Positions 23,042 to 31,404 of a DNA stretch of 33,649 bases are shown here, piece after piece (the stretch's first letter is position 1; each line of letters opens with the position of its first letter). This DNA comes from Nanobdellota archaeon. GTDB taxonomy: Archaea; Nanobdellota; Nanobdellia; Pacearchaeales; GW2011-AR1. Below the pieces are notes generated by a model. The model saw only the letters and a program-made list of their open reading frames with translations. It made no database searches and was not told where the DNA came from. Made by a program: the position numbers and the translations under genes. The stretch spans positions 1-33,649 of the forward strand of contig DAHXOU010000045.1 in NCBI GenBank assembly GCA_027364705.1. The letters are read 5' to 3'.

Positions 23042-25501
23042 ATGAAAATTGACTTCATTCCCGTTGATTATGACTATTTTGATTTTGAAGGTAGGAACTA
23101 TGCAAAAATAATCGGAAGAGACAAAAATGGAAAAAGAGTTTGCATAATTGATTCCTGTGATATATATTTCTGGGCAATTCTAAAAGAAAAGTTAAGTCAA
23201 AAAGAAATACAGAAACTTCAGGAAAAAATTGAAAAAATACAATTAGATGTTAAGGGAAGAAAAACCCGAGTTGAAAAAACAGAACTGCATGATAAAAAAT
23301 TTCTCGGACAGAATGTAAAAGCATTGAAAATATTCGCAACAAATTACAAAGACTTGCACGACATTGCCGACGAACTTGGAATGCCCGAAATAGAAAAGCG
23401 CCGAGGTTATGATATCGGTTTCATAAGTCATTATATCATCGAGAAAAAATTAAACCCCTTATGTTGGTATGAAATAGAAGGAGAGGTTCTGAATAACAGT
23501 TTAGATTTCGGAGGAATAGATTCTGCATTAAACGTCGATTTGTGTATCAAGACATTTTCAATAAAACAATTAGATAAAGAAAGTTTCACACCAAAAGTTC
23601 TAGCATTCGATGTCGAGGCAGACGAACTGAAAATTGGCGAAGGAGAAATTCTTATGATTTCATTTGTATCTGAAAATTTCAAGAAAGTAATAACTTGGAA
23701 AAAGCATAAAGAAATCCCGAATGTCGAATATGTAAAAGATGAAGCTGAACTTTTAGAAAAGTTCGCAGAAACAATAAAAAAAATTTCCCCCGATTTCCTC
23801 GTCGGATATTTCACTGATGGATTTGATTTTCCTTATATAAAAGCACGAGCAAATAAGTTTAAAGTTAAATTAGATATTGGGTTGGACGGAAGCCAGCCGA
23901 AATTCTCGAGAGGCGGTGCAAAAGTATTCAGCACAGCAAAAGTTGATGGAATTGTTCACATCGATTTATTGCGATTTATTGAAACAGCTTATTCACAATA
24001 TATGTCTTCGGAAACTTTGTCGCTGAATGAAGTTGCAAAAGAATTTCTCGGAGATACAAAAAAAGAGCACGAGCATAAACATTCTTCAAAAATCTCAGGC
24101 GACGAATGGACAAAATATTTTGAATACAATCTACACGATTCAGTTTTAACTTACAAGATTTTTGAAAAAATCTGGCCAGACTTAATTGAGTTCACAAGAG
24201 TTATGCACGAACCAGTTTTTGATGTTTCAAGAAATGGAATGTCAAGAAACGTCGAAGATTATATTATTCATAACCTAGAAAGATTTAATGAGATTCCCGA
24301 AAAACGTCCGACTTACGACGAGATTGGAGAAAGAAAAGGAAGAGAAAAATATGTCGGAGCTTTTGTTTTCGAACCAACAGCAGGATTGTATGAAAACTTG
24401 GGAATATTTGATTTCACAAGTTATTGGCCGAGTATAATTGTAACATTTAATCTTTCAAAATCGACGATGCTGGAGAAAAAAGAAAAAAATTCCTTTGAAG
24501 TTGATTTGGAAGATAAAAAAGTTTATTTCTCAAAAGAGCAGGGATTTTTTCCGCAAATGCTTCAGGAAATAATTGAGAAAAGAAAGAAATACAAAAAAGA
24601 ACTCGCTCAGAAATTTGATGTTATAAAAAAAGCAAGGAGCAATGCGTTCAAACTTTTAGCAAATGCTTCTTATGGATACATGGGATTTTTCGGAGCAAGA
24701 TATTATTGCCCAGAAGCTTCTGCATCAGCGACGTCGATAAGTAGGGATTTCATAAAAAAAATAATCGACAAGATAAATAATGAAGGTTACAAAACAATCT
24801 ACTCAGACACAGATTCTATTGCATTTTTGTTAAACAAAAATTCTAAAGAGAAAACTCTTGATTTTTTGAAAAAATTAAACTCTGAACTTCCGGGAGTGAT
24901 GGAACTTGAACATGAAGACTTTTACAAAAGAGGAATTTGGGTTACAAAAAGAACAGGCGAGTTTGGCGCAAAGAAAAAATATGCTCTGATAACTGACAAT
25001 GGAAAATTAAAAATTCGCGGTTTTGAAACGGTCAGAAGAGATTGGTGTATTCTGGCGAGAAATACACAGAATAAAATTTTGAGAATGGTATTGGAAGACG
25101 GAAATGAAAAAAAAGCGTTTGAATACATAAAAGAAATTATAAAAGAAGTTAAAGAAAGAAAAATCGATTTGAAAGATATGACAATCAGAACTCAATTAAA
25201 AAAACTCATAACCGAATATAAATCAATTACTCCGCACGTCGTCGCGGCACAAAAAATGGTAGAAAGAGAAATTCCCGTCGATATGGGGAGTTTGATTGAA
25301 TATTATATCTCAGAAACAGAAGGCAAGAAAAAATTAGTCCGTGATAAAGTAAAACTTATTGACGAAAAAGGAGAATATGACATAAAATATTATCTAGAAC
25401 ATCAGATTCTTCCAGCAGTTGAAAATATTTTTCAGGTTTTTAATATCGACATAAATGAAATTGCAAAAGACAAAAAACAAAGAACATTAGGAGAATTTTA
25501 A
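23042..25501 (+). CDS. polB: Family B DNA polymerase
   Basis: The 819-aa protein (start at MKIDFIPVDY, see TATA box) is the replicative or repair polymerase. Exonuclease motifs are FDVEADE, TDGFDFPYIKAR and YNLHD; all three acidic residues are present. Polymerase motifs are A, DFTSYWPSII (Asp457); B, KLLANASYGYMG; C, YSDTDS; and thumb FGAKKKYA with RGFETVRRDW. The C-terminal QRTLGEF fits a PIP box. Motif A differs from the usual DFxSLYPSII: Tyr461-Trp462 replace Leu-Tyr, which puts Trp at the steric-gate position that normally excludes ribonucleotides. It is monocistronic and converges on a small membrane gene. Confidence 0.97.
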   Translation: MKIDFIPVDYDYFDFEGRNYAKIIGRDKNGKRVCIIDSCDIYFWAILKEKLSQKEIQKLQEKIEKIQLDVKGRKTRVEKTELHDKKFLGQNVKALKIFATNYKDLHDIADELGMPEIEKRRGYDIGFISHYIIEKKLNPLCWYEIEGEVLNNSLDFGGIDSALNVDLCIKTFSIKQLDKESFTPKVLAFDVEADELKIGEGEILMISFVSENFKKVITWKKHKEIPNVEYVKDEAELLEKFAETIKKISPDFLVGYFTDGFDFPYIKARANKFKVKLDIGLDGSQPKFSRGGAKVFSTAKVDGIVHIDLLRFIETAYSQYMSSETLSLNEVAKEFLGDTKKEHEHKHSSKISGDEWTKYFEYNLHDSVLTYKIFEKIWPDLIEFTRVMHEPVFDVSRNGMSRNVEDYIIHNLERFNEIPEKRPTYDEIGERKGREKYVGAFVFEPTAGLYENLGIFDFTSYWPSIIVTFNLSKSTMLEKKEKNSFEVDLEDKKVYFSKEQGFFPQMLQEIIEKRKKYKKELAQKFDVIKKARSNAFKLLANASYGYMGFFGARYYCPEASASATSISRDFIKKIIDKINNEGYKTIYSDTDSIAFLLNKNSKEKTLDFLKKLNSELPGVMELEHEDFYKRGIWVTKRTGEFGAKKKYALITDNGKLKIRGFETVRRDWCILARNTQNKILRMVLEDGNEKKAFEYIKEIIKEVKERKIDLKDMTIRTQLKKLITEYKSITPHVVAAQKMVEREIPVDMGSLIEYYISETEGKKKLVRDKVKLIDEKGEYDIKYYLEHQILPAVENIFQVFNIDINEIAKDKKQRTLGEF

Positions 25502-25509
25502 AAATAATT

Positions 25510-25734
25510 TTATTTCTTCATGGGACATTTACCGCCACGGATACAAGCACAATAAGAATGAACATTTGCACAAATTCCGCCGAAGATAGCTATTAAACTC
25601 CAGAATAAAGGTTTTGTAAGTATTCCTATAAGCGTTGGTTCGCTTTTAGGAAGAAGATAAATTCCCATAGTAAATCCAAAACAACCAAGGATTATCAAAG
25701 CGTGTCCAAACAATGCTAATTTTTTATTTCCCAT
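25510..25734 (-). CDS. Small membrane protein with C-terminal Cys cluster, hypothetical
   Basis: The start is placed at the internal ATG (MGNKKLALFGHALII), 27 nt from a TTTAAAT box; the track start at 25749 would be only 12 nt away. The 74-aa protein has two membrane helices (about 6-26 and 36-55) and a C-terminal tail CANVHSYCACIRGGKCP with four cysteines and a histidine, which could bind metal. The family is not recognised. It converges on polB with 8 nt between stop codons. Confidence 0.65.
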   Translation of the reverse strand: MGNKKLALFGHALIILGCFGFTMGIYLLPKSEPTLIGILTKPLFWSLIAIFGGICANVHSYCACIRGGKCPMKK

Positions 25735-25810
25735 AATAAAACTAATCATATCTATTATTTAAATTTTTTTAAAACAATAATCATAAAAACTGTTGACTAT
25801 TTCTTTTTCT

Positions 25811-25885
25811 ATGACAATCAGCCCTGAGCACAAATTTAGTGGGAAATTCGAGCGGAAGAAACCGGAGGTGTCGTCGCATGACTAA
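25811..25885 (+). CDS. Possible 24-aa leader ORF overlapping the NSUN start
   Basis: The ORF MTISPEHKFSGKFERKKPEV (ending SSHD) starts 25 nt after a TATA-like CATAAAAAC (about 25783-25790), which fits a leaderless start. It ends eight bases inside the NSUN gene (CATGACTAA), a layout suited to translational coupling. It contains repeat copy A, so the conservation may be at RNA level. No family or homology beyond the repeat; uncertain. Confidence 0.35.
   Translation: MTISPEHKFSGKFERKKPEVSSHD
25832..25877 (+). repeat. Dispersed element copy A, candidate structured RNA or leader
   Basis: The 46-bp stretch AAATTTAGTGGGAAATTCGA... ending AGGTGTCGTCGC matches copy B at 29051-29098 at about 36 of 45 aligned positions with one 2-nt gap (counted by eye). 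It is more GC-rich than the flanks. It immediately precedes the NSUN ATG and includes its Shine-Dalgarno. Its function is unknown. Confidence 0.6.
25864..25870 (+). promoter_or_regulatory. Perfect Shine-Dalgarno of the NSUN gene
   Basis: GGAGGTG, seven bases before the ATG at 25878, is complementary to the archaeal 16S 3' end. It is unusual in a window where most first genes look leaderless, and it fixes the NSUN start. Confidence 0.6.
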
Positions 25886-26843
25886 AAGAACTTACGAACC
25901 AAAACCATTATTTCTTGAAAGAATGAAAAAACTTCTCGGAAATGATTTTGAAAATTATATGAAAATTCTGAAAGAAGACCCAGTTCGTTCTTTTCGTTGC
26001 AATACAATAAAAATTTCTCCTACAGATTTGAAAAAACGTCTTGAAGATAAAGGATGGAAAATAAAAATTCCTTTCAAAGATTATCCTGAAATTATGATTG
26101 TTGAAAATAAACTCCAGCCAGGAGAGTTAGGAAGAAGTTTAGAACATTTGCTGGGATATTATTATATCCAGGAAATTGCGAGTATGCTTCCTGCTCTTGT
26201 TCTAAATCCAAAAAGCAATGAAAGAGTTTTAGATTTGTGCGCGTCGCCAGGAAGCAAAACAACTCAAATGGCGTCGATGATGAAAAATTCTGGATTGCTA
26301 ATCGCAAATGAAGTTAAAGTCGGAAGAATAAAAATTCTCGCAGCAAATATTGAAAGATGCGGAGTCATGAATATAATTATGACAAGAAGAGATGGAATTG
26401 CATTGTGCAGAAGATTCAAGGAAGAAAATTTTCTATTTGATAAAATTCTGCTTGATGCACCATGTTCAGGAGAAGGAACAATAAGAAGTACACCTTCAAC
26501 ACTTGAAATGTGGAATATAAAAACAATTGAAAATCTTTCGAAGTTACAGAAATCACTAATCGCTTCAGCAATAGAAATTCTCAAACCCAACGGAGAATTA
26601 GTTTATTCCACTTGCACTCACGCGCCAGAAGAAAATGAAGAAGTCTTGGATTTTGCATTAAAAAATTTTAAAGTCAAAGTTGAAAAAATATCTCTGCCAA
26701 TGAAAACAAATCAGGGAGTTACAAAATGGATGGAAAAAGAATATCTTGACGATGTAAAATATTCATGCAGAGTCTATCCCCACACAGCTGATACCGAGGG
26801 ATTTTACATTTCTAAAATTAAAAAGTTGAAAACCAAAAATTAA
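25878..26843 (+). CDS. NSUN-family RNA 5-methylcytosine methyltransferase
   Basis: The track ORF begins at a GTG (25839) inside the repeat, but the ATG at 25878 with its Shine-Dalgarno is the real start (321 aa). SAM-binding motif VLDLCASPGSKTTQMA is followed by LLDAPCSGEGTIR (motif IV Cys) and VYSTCTHAPEENEE (motif VI Cys), the two catalytic cysteines of RsmB/NOP2/NSUN enzymes. It methylates C5 of cytidine in tRNA or rRNA. The N-terminal region (1-90) has the RsmF-like PVRSFRCNTIKIS. The COG3270-like PUA partner lies two genes downstream, so the enzyme appears split. It starts an operon that runs to MetAP. Confidence 0.93.
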   Translation: MTKRTYEPKPLFLERMKKLLGNDFENYMKILKEDPVRSFRCNTIKISPTDLKKRLEDKGWKIKIPFKDYPEIMIVENKLQPGELGRSLEHLLGYYYIQEIASMLPALVLNPKSNERVLDLCASPGSKTTQMASMMKNSGLLIANEVKVGRIKILAANIERCGVMNIIMTRRDGIALCRRFKEENFLFDKILLDAPCSGEGTIRSTPSTLEMWNIKTIENLSKLQKSLIASAIEILKPNGELVYSTCTHAPEENEEVLDFALKNFKVKVEKISLPMKTNQGVTKWMEKEYLDDVKYSCRVYPHTADTEGFYISKIKKLKTKN

Positions 26844-26844
26844 A

Positions 26845-27453
26845 ATGAAAACAAAAATGGATTATCTGATTAAAGAACTAAAGGAACACTTACCATTCAC
26901 AACATTAGCAACAGTGATTTCAATGGCCTCGATTTTATTGTTATTAAAAATTAATTCAATAAATTCATTTGTTCCTTTTTTCTACGTATTTCACCCAGCA
27001 CACATACTTTTTTCGGCGATGGTTTCAAGCGCTATGTTTTATTATTACAAGAAAAATATTTTATTTTCAATACTGACAGGATTGTTCATCTCAATAATAA
27101 TCGGCTCAATCTCAGACGTATTATTTCCTTACTTAGGAAGTTCATTATTAGGAATACCTATCTCATTTCACCTTCCTGCAATAGAAAATCCAGGATTAAT
27201 TTTAGGAGTAGGATTAATCGGAGCAACTTTTGGTGCAATAATTAAAAAAACAAAATTCCCACATTTCATCCACGTTTTTATCTCGGTGTTTGCTTCACTG
27301 TTATACATCTTTGCATACTCAACAAATTTTTCATGGGTAAGTTTAATTCTTATCTTAATTATAACTTCAATATCCGTCGTAATTCCGTGCTGTTTGGGAG
27401 ATATAGTCCTGCCAAGATTATTTCAAAATAAAATAAAAAGGAAGACAAAATGA
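26845..27453 (+). CDS. Polytopic membrane protein with conserved His/Asp, function unknown
   Basis: The 202-aa protein has about six membrane helices. Between them, polar motifs stand out: FHPAHILFSAMVSSAMFYYY, GSISDVLFPYLGS and PISFHLPAIENPG. Charged or metal-binding residues in the membrane (His-x2-His, Asp, Glu) suggest a transporter or membrane enzyme. It starts one base after the NSUN stop and overlaps the next gene by four bases (ATGA), so it is cotranscribed with RNA-modification genes. The family is not recognised. Confidence 0.75.
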   Translation: MKTKMDYLIKELKEHLPFTTLATVISMASILLLLKINSINSFVPFFYVFHPAHILFSAMVSSAMFYYYKKNILFSILTGLFISIIIGSISDVLFPYLGSSLLGIPISFHLPAIENPGLILGVGLIGATFGAIIKKTKFPHFIHVFISVFASLLYIFAYSTNFSWVSLILILIITSISVVIPCCLGDIVLPRLFQNKIKRKTK

Positions 27454-27944
27454 TTCCACTAAAATTTTTCAATAAACAGGAAAAGGAAAAATTCATAAAA
27501 AAATTGAATGAACAATTCGGGATAAAAGAAATTCCGTTTGAATTAGCAAAACTCGGAAAAGAAAGAATCATGGCATTTTCAGGAGAGCTTTCAGAAAAAG
27601 AAATTTTGGAACTTGACAGAATTGCAAGGATAGAAGGAATTGGAGTCTACTTTGCAAAAATCGACGAGAACACAAAAGAGATAAGACTAAGTATTGAAGG
27701 AGTACAATTAATGCAAGAACAAATAACAAAAAATATTTTCGAACTCGACGAGAAACAAGCAGAGCAATGGATGATGGGGCAGGAAATAAATATTACTACG
27801 GGAAAAAAAGGATTTTACATTATGAGATACAAAAATGATTTTTTAGGAACCGGAAAAATATCTATAGAAAAAATCAGCAACTTCATTCCAAAAAGCAGAA
27901 GATTAAAATACAAAGAAAATAAGATAGAAGAATTAAAGCAATAG
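27450..27944 (+). CDS. NOL1/NOP2/fmu-type ribosome biogenesis protein (COG3270-like, PUA domain)
   Basis: The 164-aa protein resembles the stand-alone C-terminal part of RsmF/NOP2 proteins. The N-terminal region (MIPLKFFNKQEKEKFIKKLN) is followed by a pre-PUA segment (IGVYFAKIDENTKEIRLSIE), and a PUA-like domain ending EQWMMGQEINITTGKKGFYI and YKNDFLGTGKIS. These proteins help the rRNA/tRNA m5C methyltransferase bind RNA. With the NSUN gene upstream this makes a split RsmF-like enzyme. It overlaps the membrane gene by four bases and precedes MetAP by four bases. Confidence 0.8.
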   Translation: MIPLKFFNKQEKEKFIKKLNEQFGIKEIPFELAKLGKERIMAFSGELSEKEILELDRIARIEGIGVYFAKIDENTKEIRLSIEGVQLMQEQITKNIFELDEKQAEQWMMGQEINITTGKKGFYIMRYKNDFLGTGKISIEKISNFIPKSRRLKYKENKIEELKQ

Positions 27945-27948
27945 TAAA

Positions 27949-28839
27949 ATGACACTCACATCAAGTCAAAAACAAAAAAGTATCAGGGCAGGAGAAATTG
28001 CTAAAGAAGTAAAAAAATGGATAAAACCCCAAATAAAAAAAGGAATGACTCTTTTAGAAATTGCAGAAAAGATTGAAGATAAAATAAGAGAACTAAAAGG
28101 GAAACCGGCTTTTCCAACAAACCTTTCAATAAATGAAATTGCTGCACATTACACTCCTTCTTACAGTGATGAAACAAAAGCAAATGGTTTATTAAAAGTA
28201 GATTTTGGAATTCACGTCGACGGCTGGATTGCAGACACAGCTTTTTCAGTTGATTTAGAAAACTCAGAAGAAAATAAAAAATTAATTGAAGCAAGCAAAG
28301 AAGCTTTGAAAAATGCAATTAAAGAAGTTGGAAAAAAAAGCTCACTTGGAGAAATTGGAAGAGTTATTCAAGAAACAATTGAATCTAAAAAATTTTCTCC
28401 GATAATAAATCTAACAGGACATCAGATGGAAGAGTATGAACTTCACGGAGAACAGACAATTCTAAATATAGAAAATTCAAGACAGGAAATTCTTGAAGAA
28501 GGTTTGTATGCAATTGAACCATTCGCAACAACAGGTTCTGGAAAAATTTACGAAGGAAAACAATCAGGAATTTATATTTTAATTAATGGAAAAAATGTCA
28601 GAAGCCCTGAAGCAAGAAAAGTTCTGGATTTTATCGGCGATGAATATCAGACTCTGCCATTCTGCTCAAGATGGATTGTAAAAAAATTTGGAACAAAATC
28701 CCTCTTCGCATTGAAACAATTAGAAGACAACGGAAATCTTCATCAATACCCGCAATTAGTTGAAGCATCTCACGCAAAAGTTTCACAAGCAGAAAACACA
28801 ATTCTCGTAGATGGCGGAGTTATTGTAACAACAGAATAA
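27949..28839 (+). CDS. map: Type II methionine aminopeptidase
   Basis: The 296-aa protein has the pita-bread metal ligands in order: LLKVDFGIHVDG (Asp), WIADTAFSVD (Asp), LTGHQMEEYELHG (His), YAIEPFATTGSG (Glu) and SQAENTILVDG (Glu). NEIAAHYTPSY carries the substrate-binding His of the archaeal/eukaryotic type II class. It removes the N-terminal Met of nascent proteins. It is the last gene of the NSUN operon; length is typical for archaea. Confidence 0.96.
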   Translation: MTLTSSQKQKSIRAGEIAKEVKKWIKPQIKKGMTLLEIAEKIEDKIRELKGKPAFPTNLSINEIAAHYTPSYSDETKANGLLKVDFGIHVDGWIADTAFSVDLENSEENKKLIEASKEALKNAIKEVGKKSSLGEIGRVIQETIESKKFSPIINLTGHQMEEYELHGEQTILNIENSRQEILEEGLYAIEPFATTGSGKIYEGKQSGIYILINGKNVRSPEARKVLDFIGDEYQTLPFCSRWIVKKFGTKSLFALKQLEDNGNLHQYPQLVEASHAKVSQAENTILVDGGVIVTTE

Positions 28840-28841
28840 AA

Positions 28842-29030
28842 CTATATTCCGTATTTCTTTGAAACTTCAGATTCACAAGTAGGGCAACAACCATCACTAA
28901 TATTTTTGTAAAGATTCAAACTCAGCTCATAAAGTTCAGGGTCTTCTTTTTCAGACAACCATCTATCTTTATCGTCGATTAAAATACTTTTACAATAAGC
29001 ACATCTTGTTAATATTTTTTCAATTGTCAT
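28842..29030 (-). CDS. Small zinc-ribbon protein, hypothetical
   Basis: The 62-aa protein has two CxxC pairs (RCAYCK and CCPTCES) about 37 residues apart, separated by a helical acidic linker (SEKEDPELYELSLNLYKN), the pattern of a small zinc ribbon. The function is unknown; it may bind RNA or protein. Its TATA-like TTTAAATTT at 29051-29059 (centre about 25 nt upstream) lies inside repeat copy B. It converges on map with 2 nt between stops, and follows cdc48 on the same strand. Confidence 0.75.
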   Translation of the reverse strand: MTIEKILTRCAYCKSILIDDKDRWLSEKEDPELYELSLNLYKNISDGCCPTCESEVSKKYGI

Positions 29031-29050
29031 TTTTTTATCAGGCGTGACCC

Positions 29051-29098
29051 AAATTTAAAGGGAAGGTTAAGCGAAGGAAACCGATTAGGTGTCCTCGC
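29051..29098 (+). repeat. Dispersed element copy B
   Basis: The 48-bp stretch AAATTTAAAGGGAAGGTTAA... ending AGGTGTCCTCGC is related to copy A (25832-25877). It fills most of the gap between cdc48 and the zinc-ribbon gene. Outer bases GCG/CGC and GAC/GTC could pair around it. Read as protein it has no start codon and a TGA precedes the matching frame. On the minus strand, its AAATTTAAA serves as a TATA-like box of the zinc-ribbon gene. Confidence 0.6.
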
Positions 29099-29099
29099 T

Positions 29100-31403
29100 C
29101 TATCCTAAATAACTATTATCCATAGGAATTGCTGCTTTAGCAGATTTCAGATAAGTTTCTTCAATTTTTTTGTATAAATCAATAGTTGACTTTGTAACAC
29201 TTGGTTTTATTTTTTTCAGCGCTTCTTCAAAATGTTTTTTCTTTACTTGTTTGGAATTAATATCTTCTCTCAATGCAAAATAAGCTGCTTCTCTTGCAAC
29301 TGCTTCCAAATCAGCACCAGTATATCCGCTTGTATCTTTTGCTATTTCTTTCAAATCAACATCTTTTGCAAGAGGCATTTTCTTAGTGTGAATTCCCAAG
29401 ATATTCAGTCTTCCGTCGTCTTCTGGAGCATTTACTAAAAGTATTTTATCAAATCTTCCAGGCCTTAATAATGCAGTGTCCAACATATCAGGACGATTAG
29501 TTGCTCCGATAACAATAACATCATTCAAATCTTCAAGCCCATCCATCTCAGCAAGCATTTGATTCAAAACTCTTTCAGTAACTTTAGTTCCTGTTTCCAT
29601 TCCTCTCCGTCCTGCAAGTGAATCAATCTCGTCGAAGAAAACAACGCAAGGTGCAACTTGTCGAGCTCTCTCGAAAATTTTTCTCATTCCTTCTTCAGAT
29701 TTACCAACCCACATACTCAATAATGAAGGTCCTTTAACTTGAATAAAATTAGCTTCTGATTCTTTAGCAACTGCTTTAGCCAAAAGAGTTTTACCTGTTC
29801 CAGGAGGCCCGTAAAGTAAAATACCTCTCGAAGGTCTTATTCCCATTCTCTCAAAACTATCAGCATATTTCATCGGCCATTCAACTGCTTCTTTCAATTC
29901 TTGTTTAACACTATCTAATCCTCCGACGCTATTCCATTCAACATTTGGAGTTTCAACTAAAACTTCTCTCATTGCACTTGGTCTGACTGTCTTTAATGCA
30001 TCAACAAAATCTTCATGATTGACAATTAATTTTTCAAGAATTTCAGCAGGTATCTTTTCTTCTCCTTCAAGTTTCATTTGAGGAAGAATTTTTCTCAAAA
30101 CAATAATCGCAGCTTCTTTAGTTAAAGATTCTAAATCAGCACCAACAAAACCATGAGTCAGAGAAGCAATCTCGTCGAGATTTACTTTCTTATCCATCGG
30201 CATGTTTCTTGTGTGAATTTTCAAAACCTGAAGTCTTCCTCCTTTTCCTGGAACACCAACTTCAAGTTCTCTGTCAAATCGTCCTGGTCTTCTCAAAGCA
30301 GCGTCGAGAGCATTGGGTCTGTTAGTTGCACCAATTACAACAACCTTTCCTCTACTTTTCAGACCATCCATCATAGTCAGCAACTGTGAAACAACTCTCC
30401 TCTCAACTTCTCCCTGAACATCTTCTCTCTTAGGAGCAATAGCATCAATCTCGTCGATAAAAATAATCGCAGGAGCAGTCTTCTCAGCTTCTTCAAAAAT
30501 ATCTCTTATCTTTTTTTCAGACTCTCCGTAAAACTTCGACATAATTTCTGGGCCATTAAGTAAAATAAAATTTGCCTCCGATTCATTTGCAACTGCTTTA
30601 GCCAAAAGAGTTTTACCAGTTCCAGGAGGTCCGTGAAGTAAAATTCCTTTTGGAGGTTCAATTCCCAATCTCTCAAAAATCTCTGGATGTTTTAATGGGA
30701 TTTCGACAAGCTCTCTGATTTTTTTAATTTCATCAGTTAAACCACCTATATCTTCATAAGTAATCTCAGGAATTTTCTCGTCGGAAAGTTCAACTGCTTT
30801 TGAATTTAAAGTAACTTCGGTATTTTCAGAAATGTAAACCGGCTGAGAAGGATTTGTGCTGATAACGACAAATTTAATCTGAGTTATTCCTCCACCGAGA
30901 TTTCCAAAACCCATTCCTCCAAAAAGTTCTCCTAAATTTCCGAATATATCATCCATATCACCAAACTCTTCAGACATCAAATCTCTTCTCCTTTGAACTC
31001 CACCAAGAACAACAATGTCTCCTTTCAAAACTGCTCTACCAAGAAGTCCTCTTCGCAAATTGTCAGAATCTGCTTGAATCATAATTCCTTTTTGTGCAGG
31101 AGCAATTACAATTTTTTTAGCTTCCTTAACTTCTGCTTTGCTAATTGTTACTAAATCTCCAATTCCTGTTCTTGCATTTTTTCTAAGAATACCGTCGATT
31201 CTGATAATTCCTTCACCAAGATCTGCAGGGTAAGCTCTGTCAACGATTGCAATAGTCTCTCTGTTTCCTTTAATGATTATTCTGTCTCCTCTTCGCAAAT
31301 CTAATTGTCGCATTATTTCAGAATCTATTCTTGCAATTCCTTTATACGCATCGTCCTGCATTGCTTCGACGACCTTAAGTTGAATTTGTTTTTCTTTTGC
31401 CAT
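29100..31403 (-). CDS. cdc48: CDC48/VAT-type AAA ATPase
   Basis: The 767-aa protein has an N-domain (double-psi barrel [20 protein letters not shown], then a four-stranded part up to about residue 200) and two AAA modules. D1: [33 protein letters not shown]2: [32 protein letters not shown]; arginine fingers RRPGRFDRE and LRPGRFDK are present. It unfolds substrates for proteasomal or other degradation. A Gly/acidic stretch [20 protein letters not shown] (about 150-175) is inserted in the N-domain. The C-terminus ends NSYLG, not HbYX. It starts one base after the AbrB gene and is cotranscribed with it. Confidence 0.97.
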   Translation of the reverse strand: MAKEKQIQLKVVEAMQDDAYKGIARIDSEIMRQLDLRRGDRIIIKGNRETIAIVDRAYPADLGEGIIRIDGILRKNARTGIGDLVTISKAEVKEAKKIVIAPAQKGIMIQADSDNLRRGLLGRAVLKGDIVVLGGVQRRRDLMSEEFGDMDDIFGNLGELFGGMGFGNLGGGITQIKFVVISTNPSQPVYISENTEVTLNSKAVELSDEKIPEITYEDIGGLTDEIKKIRELVEIPLKHPEIFERLGIEPPKGILLHGPPGTGKTLLAKAVANESEANFILLNGPEIMSKFYGESEKKIRDIFEEAEKTAPAIIFIDEIDAIAPKREDVQGEVERRVVSQLLTMMDGLKSRGKVVVIGATNRPNALDAALRRPGRFDRELEVGVPGKGGRLQVLKIHTRNMPMDKKVNLDEIASLTHGFVGADLESLTKEAAIIVLRKILPQMKLEGEEKIPAEILEKLIVNHEDFVDALKTVRPSAMREVLVETPNVEWNSVGGLDSVKQELKEAVEWPMKYADSFERMGIRPSRGILLYGPPGTGKTLLAKAVAKESEANFIQVKGPSLLSMWVGKSEEGMRKIFERARQVAPCVVFFDEIDSLAGRRGMETGTKVTERVLNQMLAEMDGLEDLNDVIVIGATNRPDMLDTALLRPGRFDKILLVNAPEDDGRLNILGIHTKKMPLAKDVDLKEIAKDTSGYTGADLEAVAREAAYFALREDINSKQVKKKHFEEALKKIKPSVTKSTIDLYKKIEETYLKSAKAAIPMDNSYLG

Positions 31404-31404
31404 T

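Noticed and set aside
25839-25877. N-terminal extension of the NSUN ORF from a GTG start
   Set aside because: It reads GNSSGRNRRCRR with no family match and lies inside the repeat; the ATG at 25878 with a Shine-Dalgarno fits the family start.
25811-25885. Hammerhead ribozyme or known riboswitch in element A
   Set aside because: A GAAAC...GTC pattern is present, but the CUGANGA core and the three stems cannot be formed, and copy B lacks CUGA as well.
26264-26590. 108-aa ORF on the minus strand
   Set aside because: Antisense to the NSUN catalytic core; no independent support.
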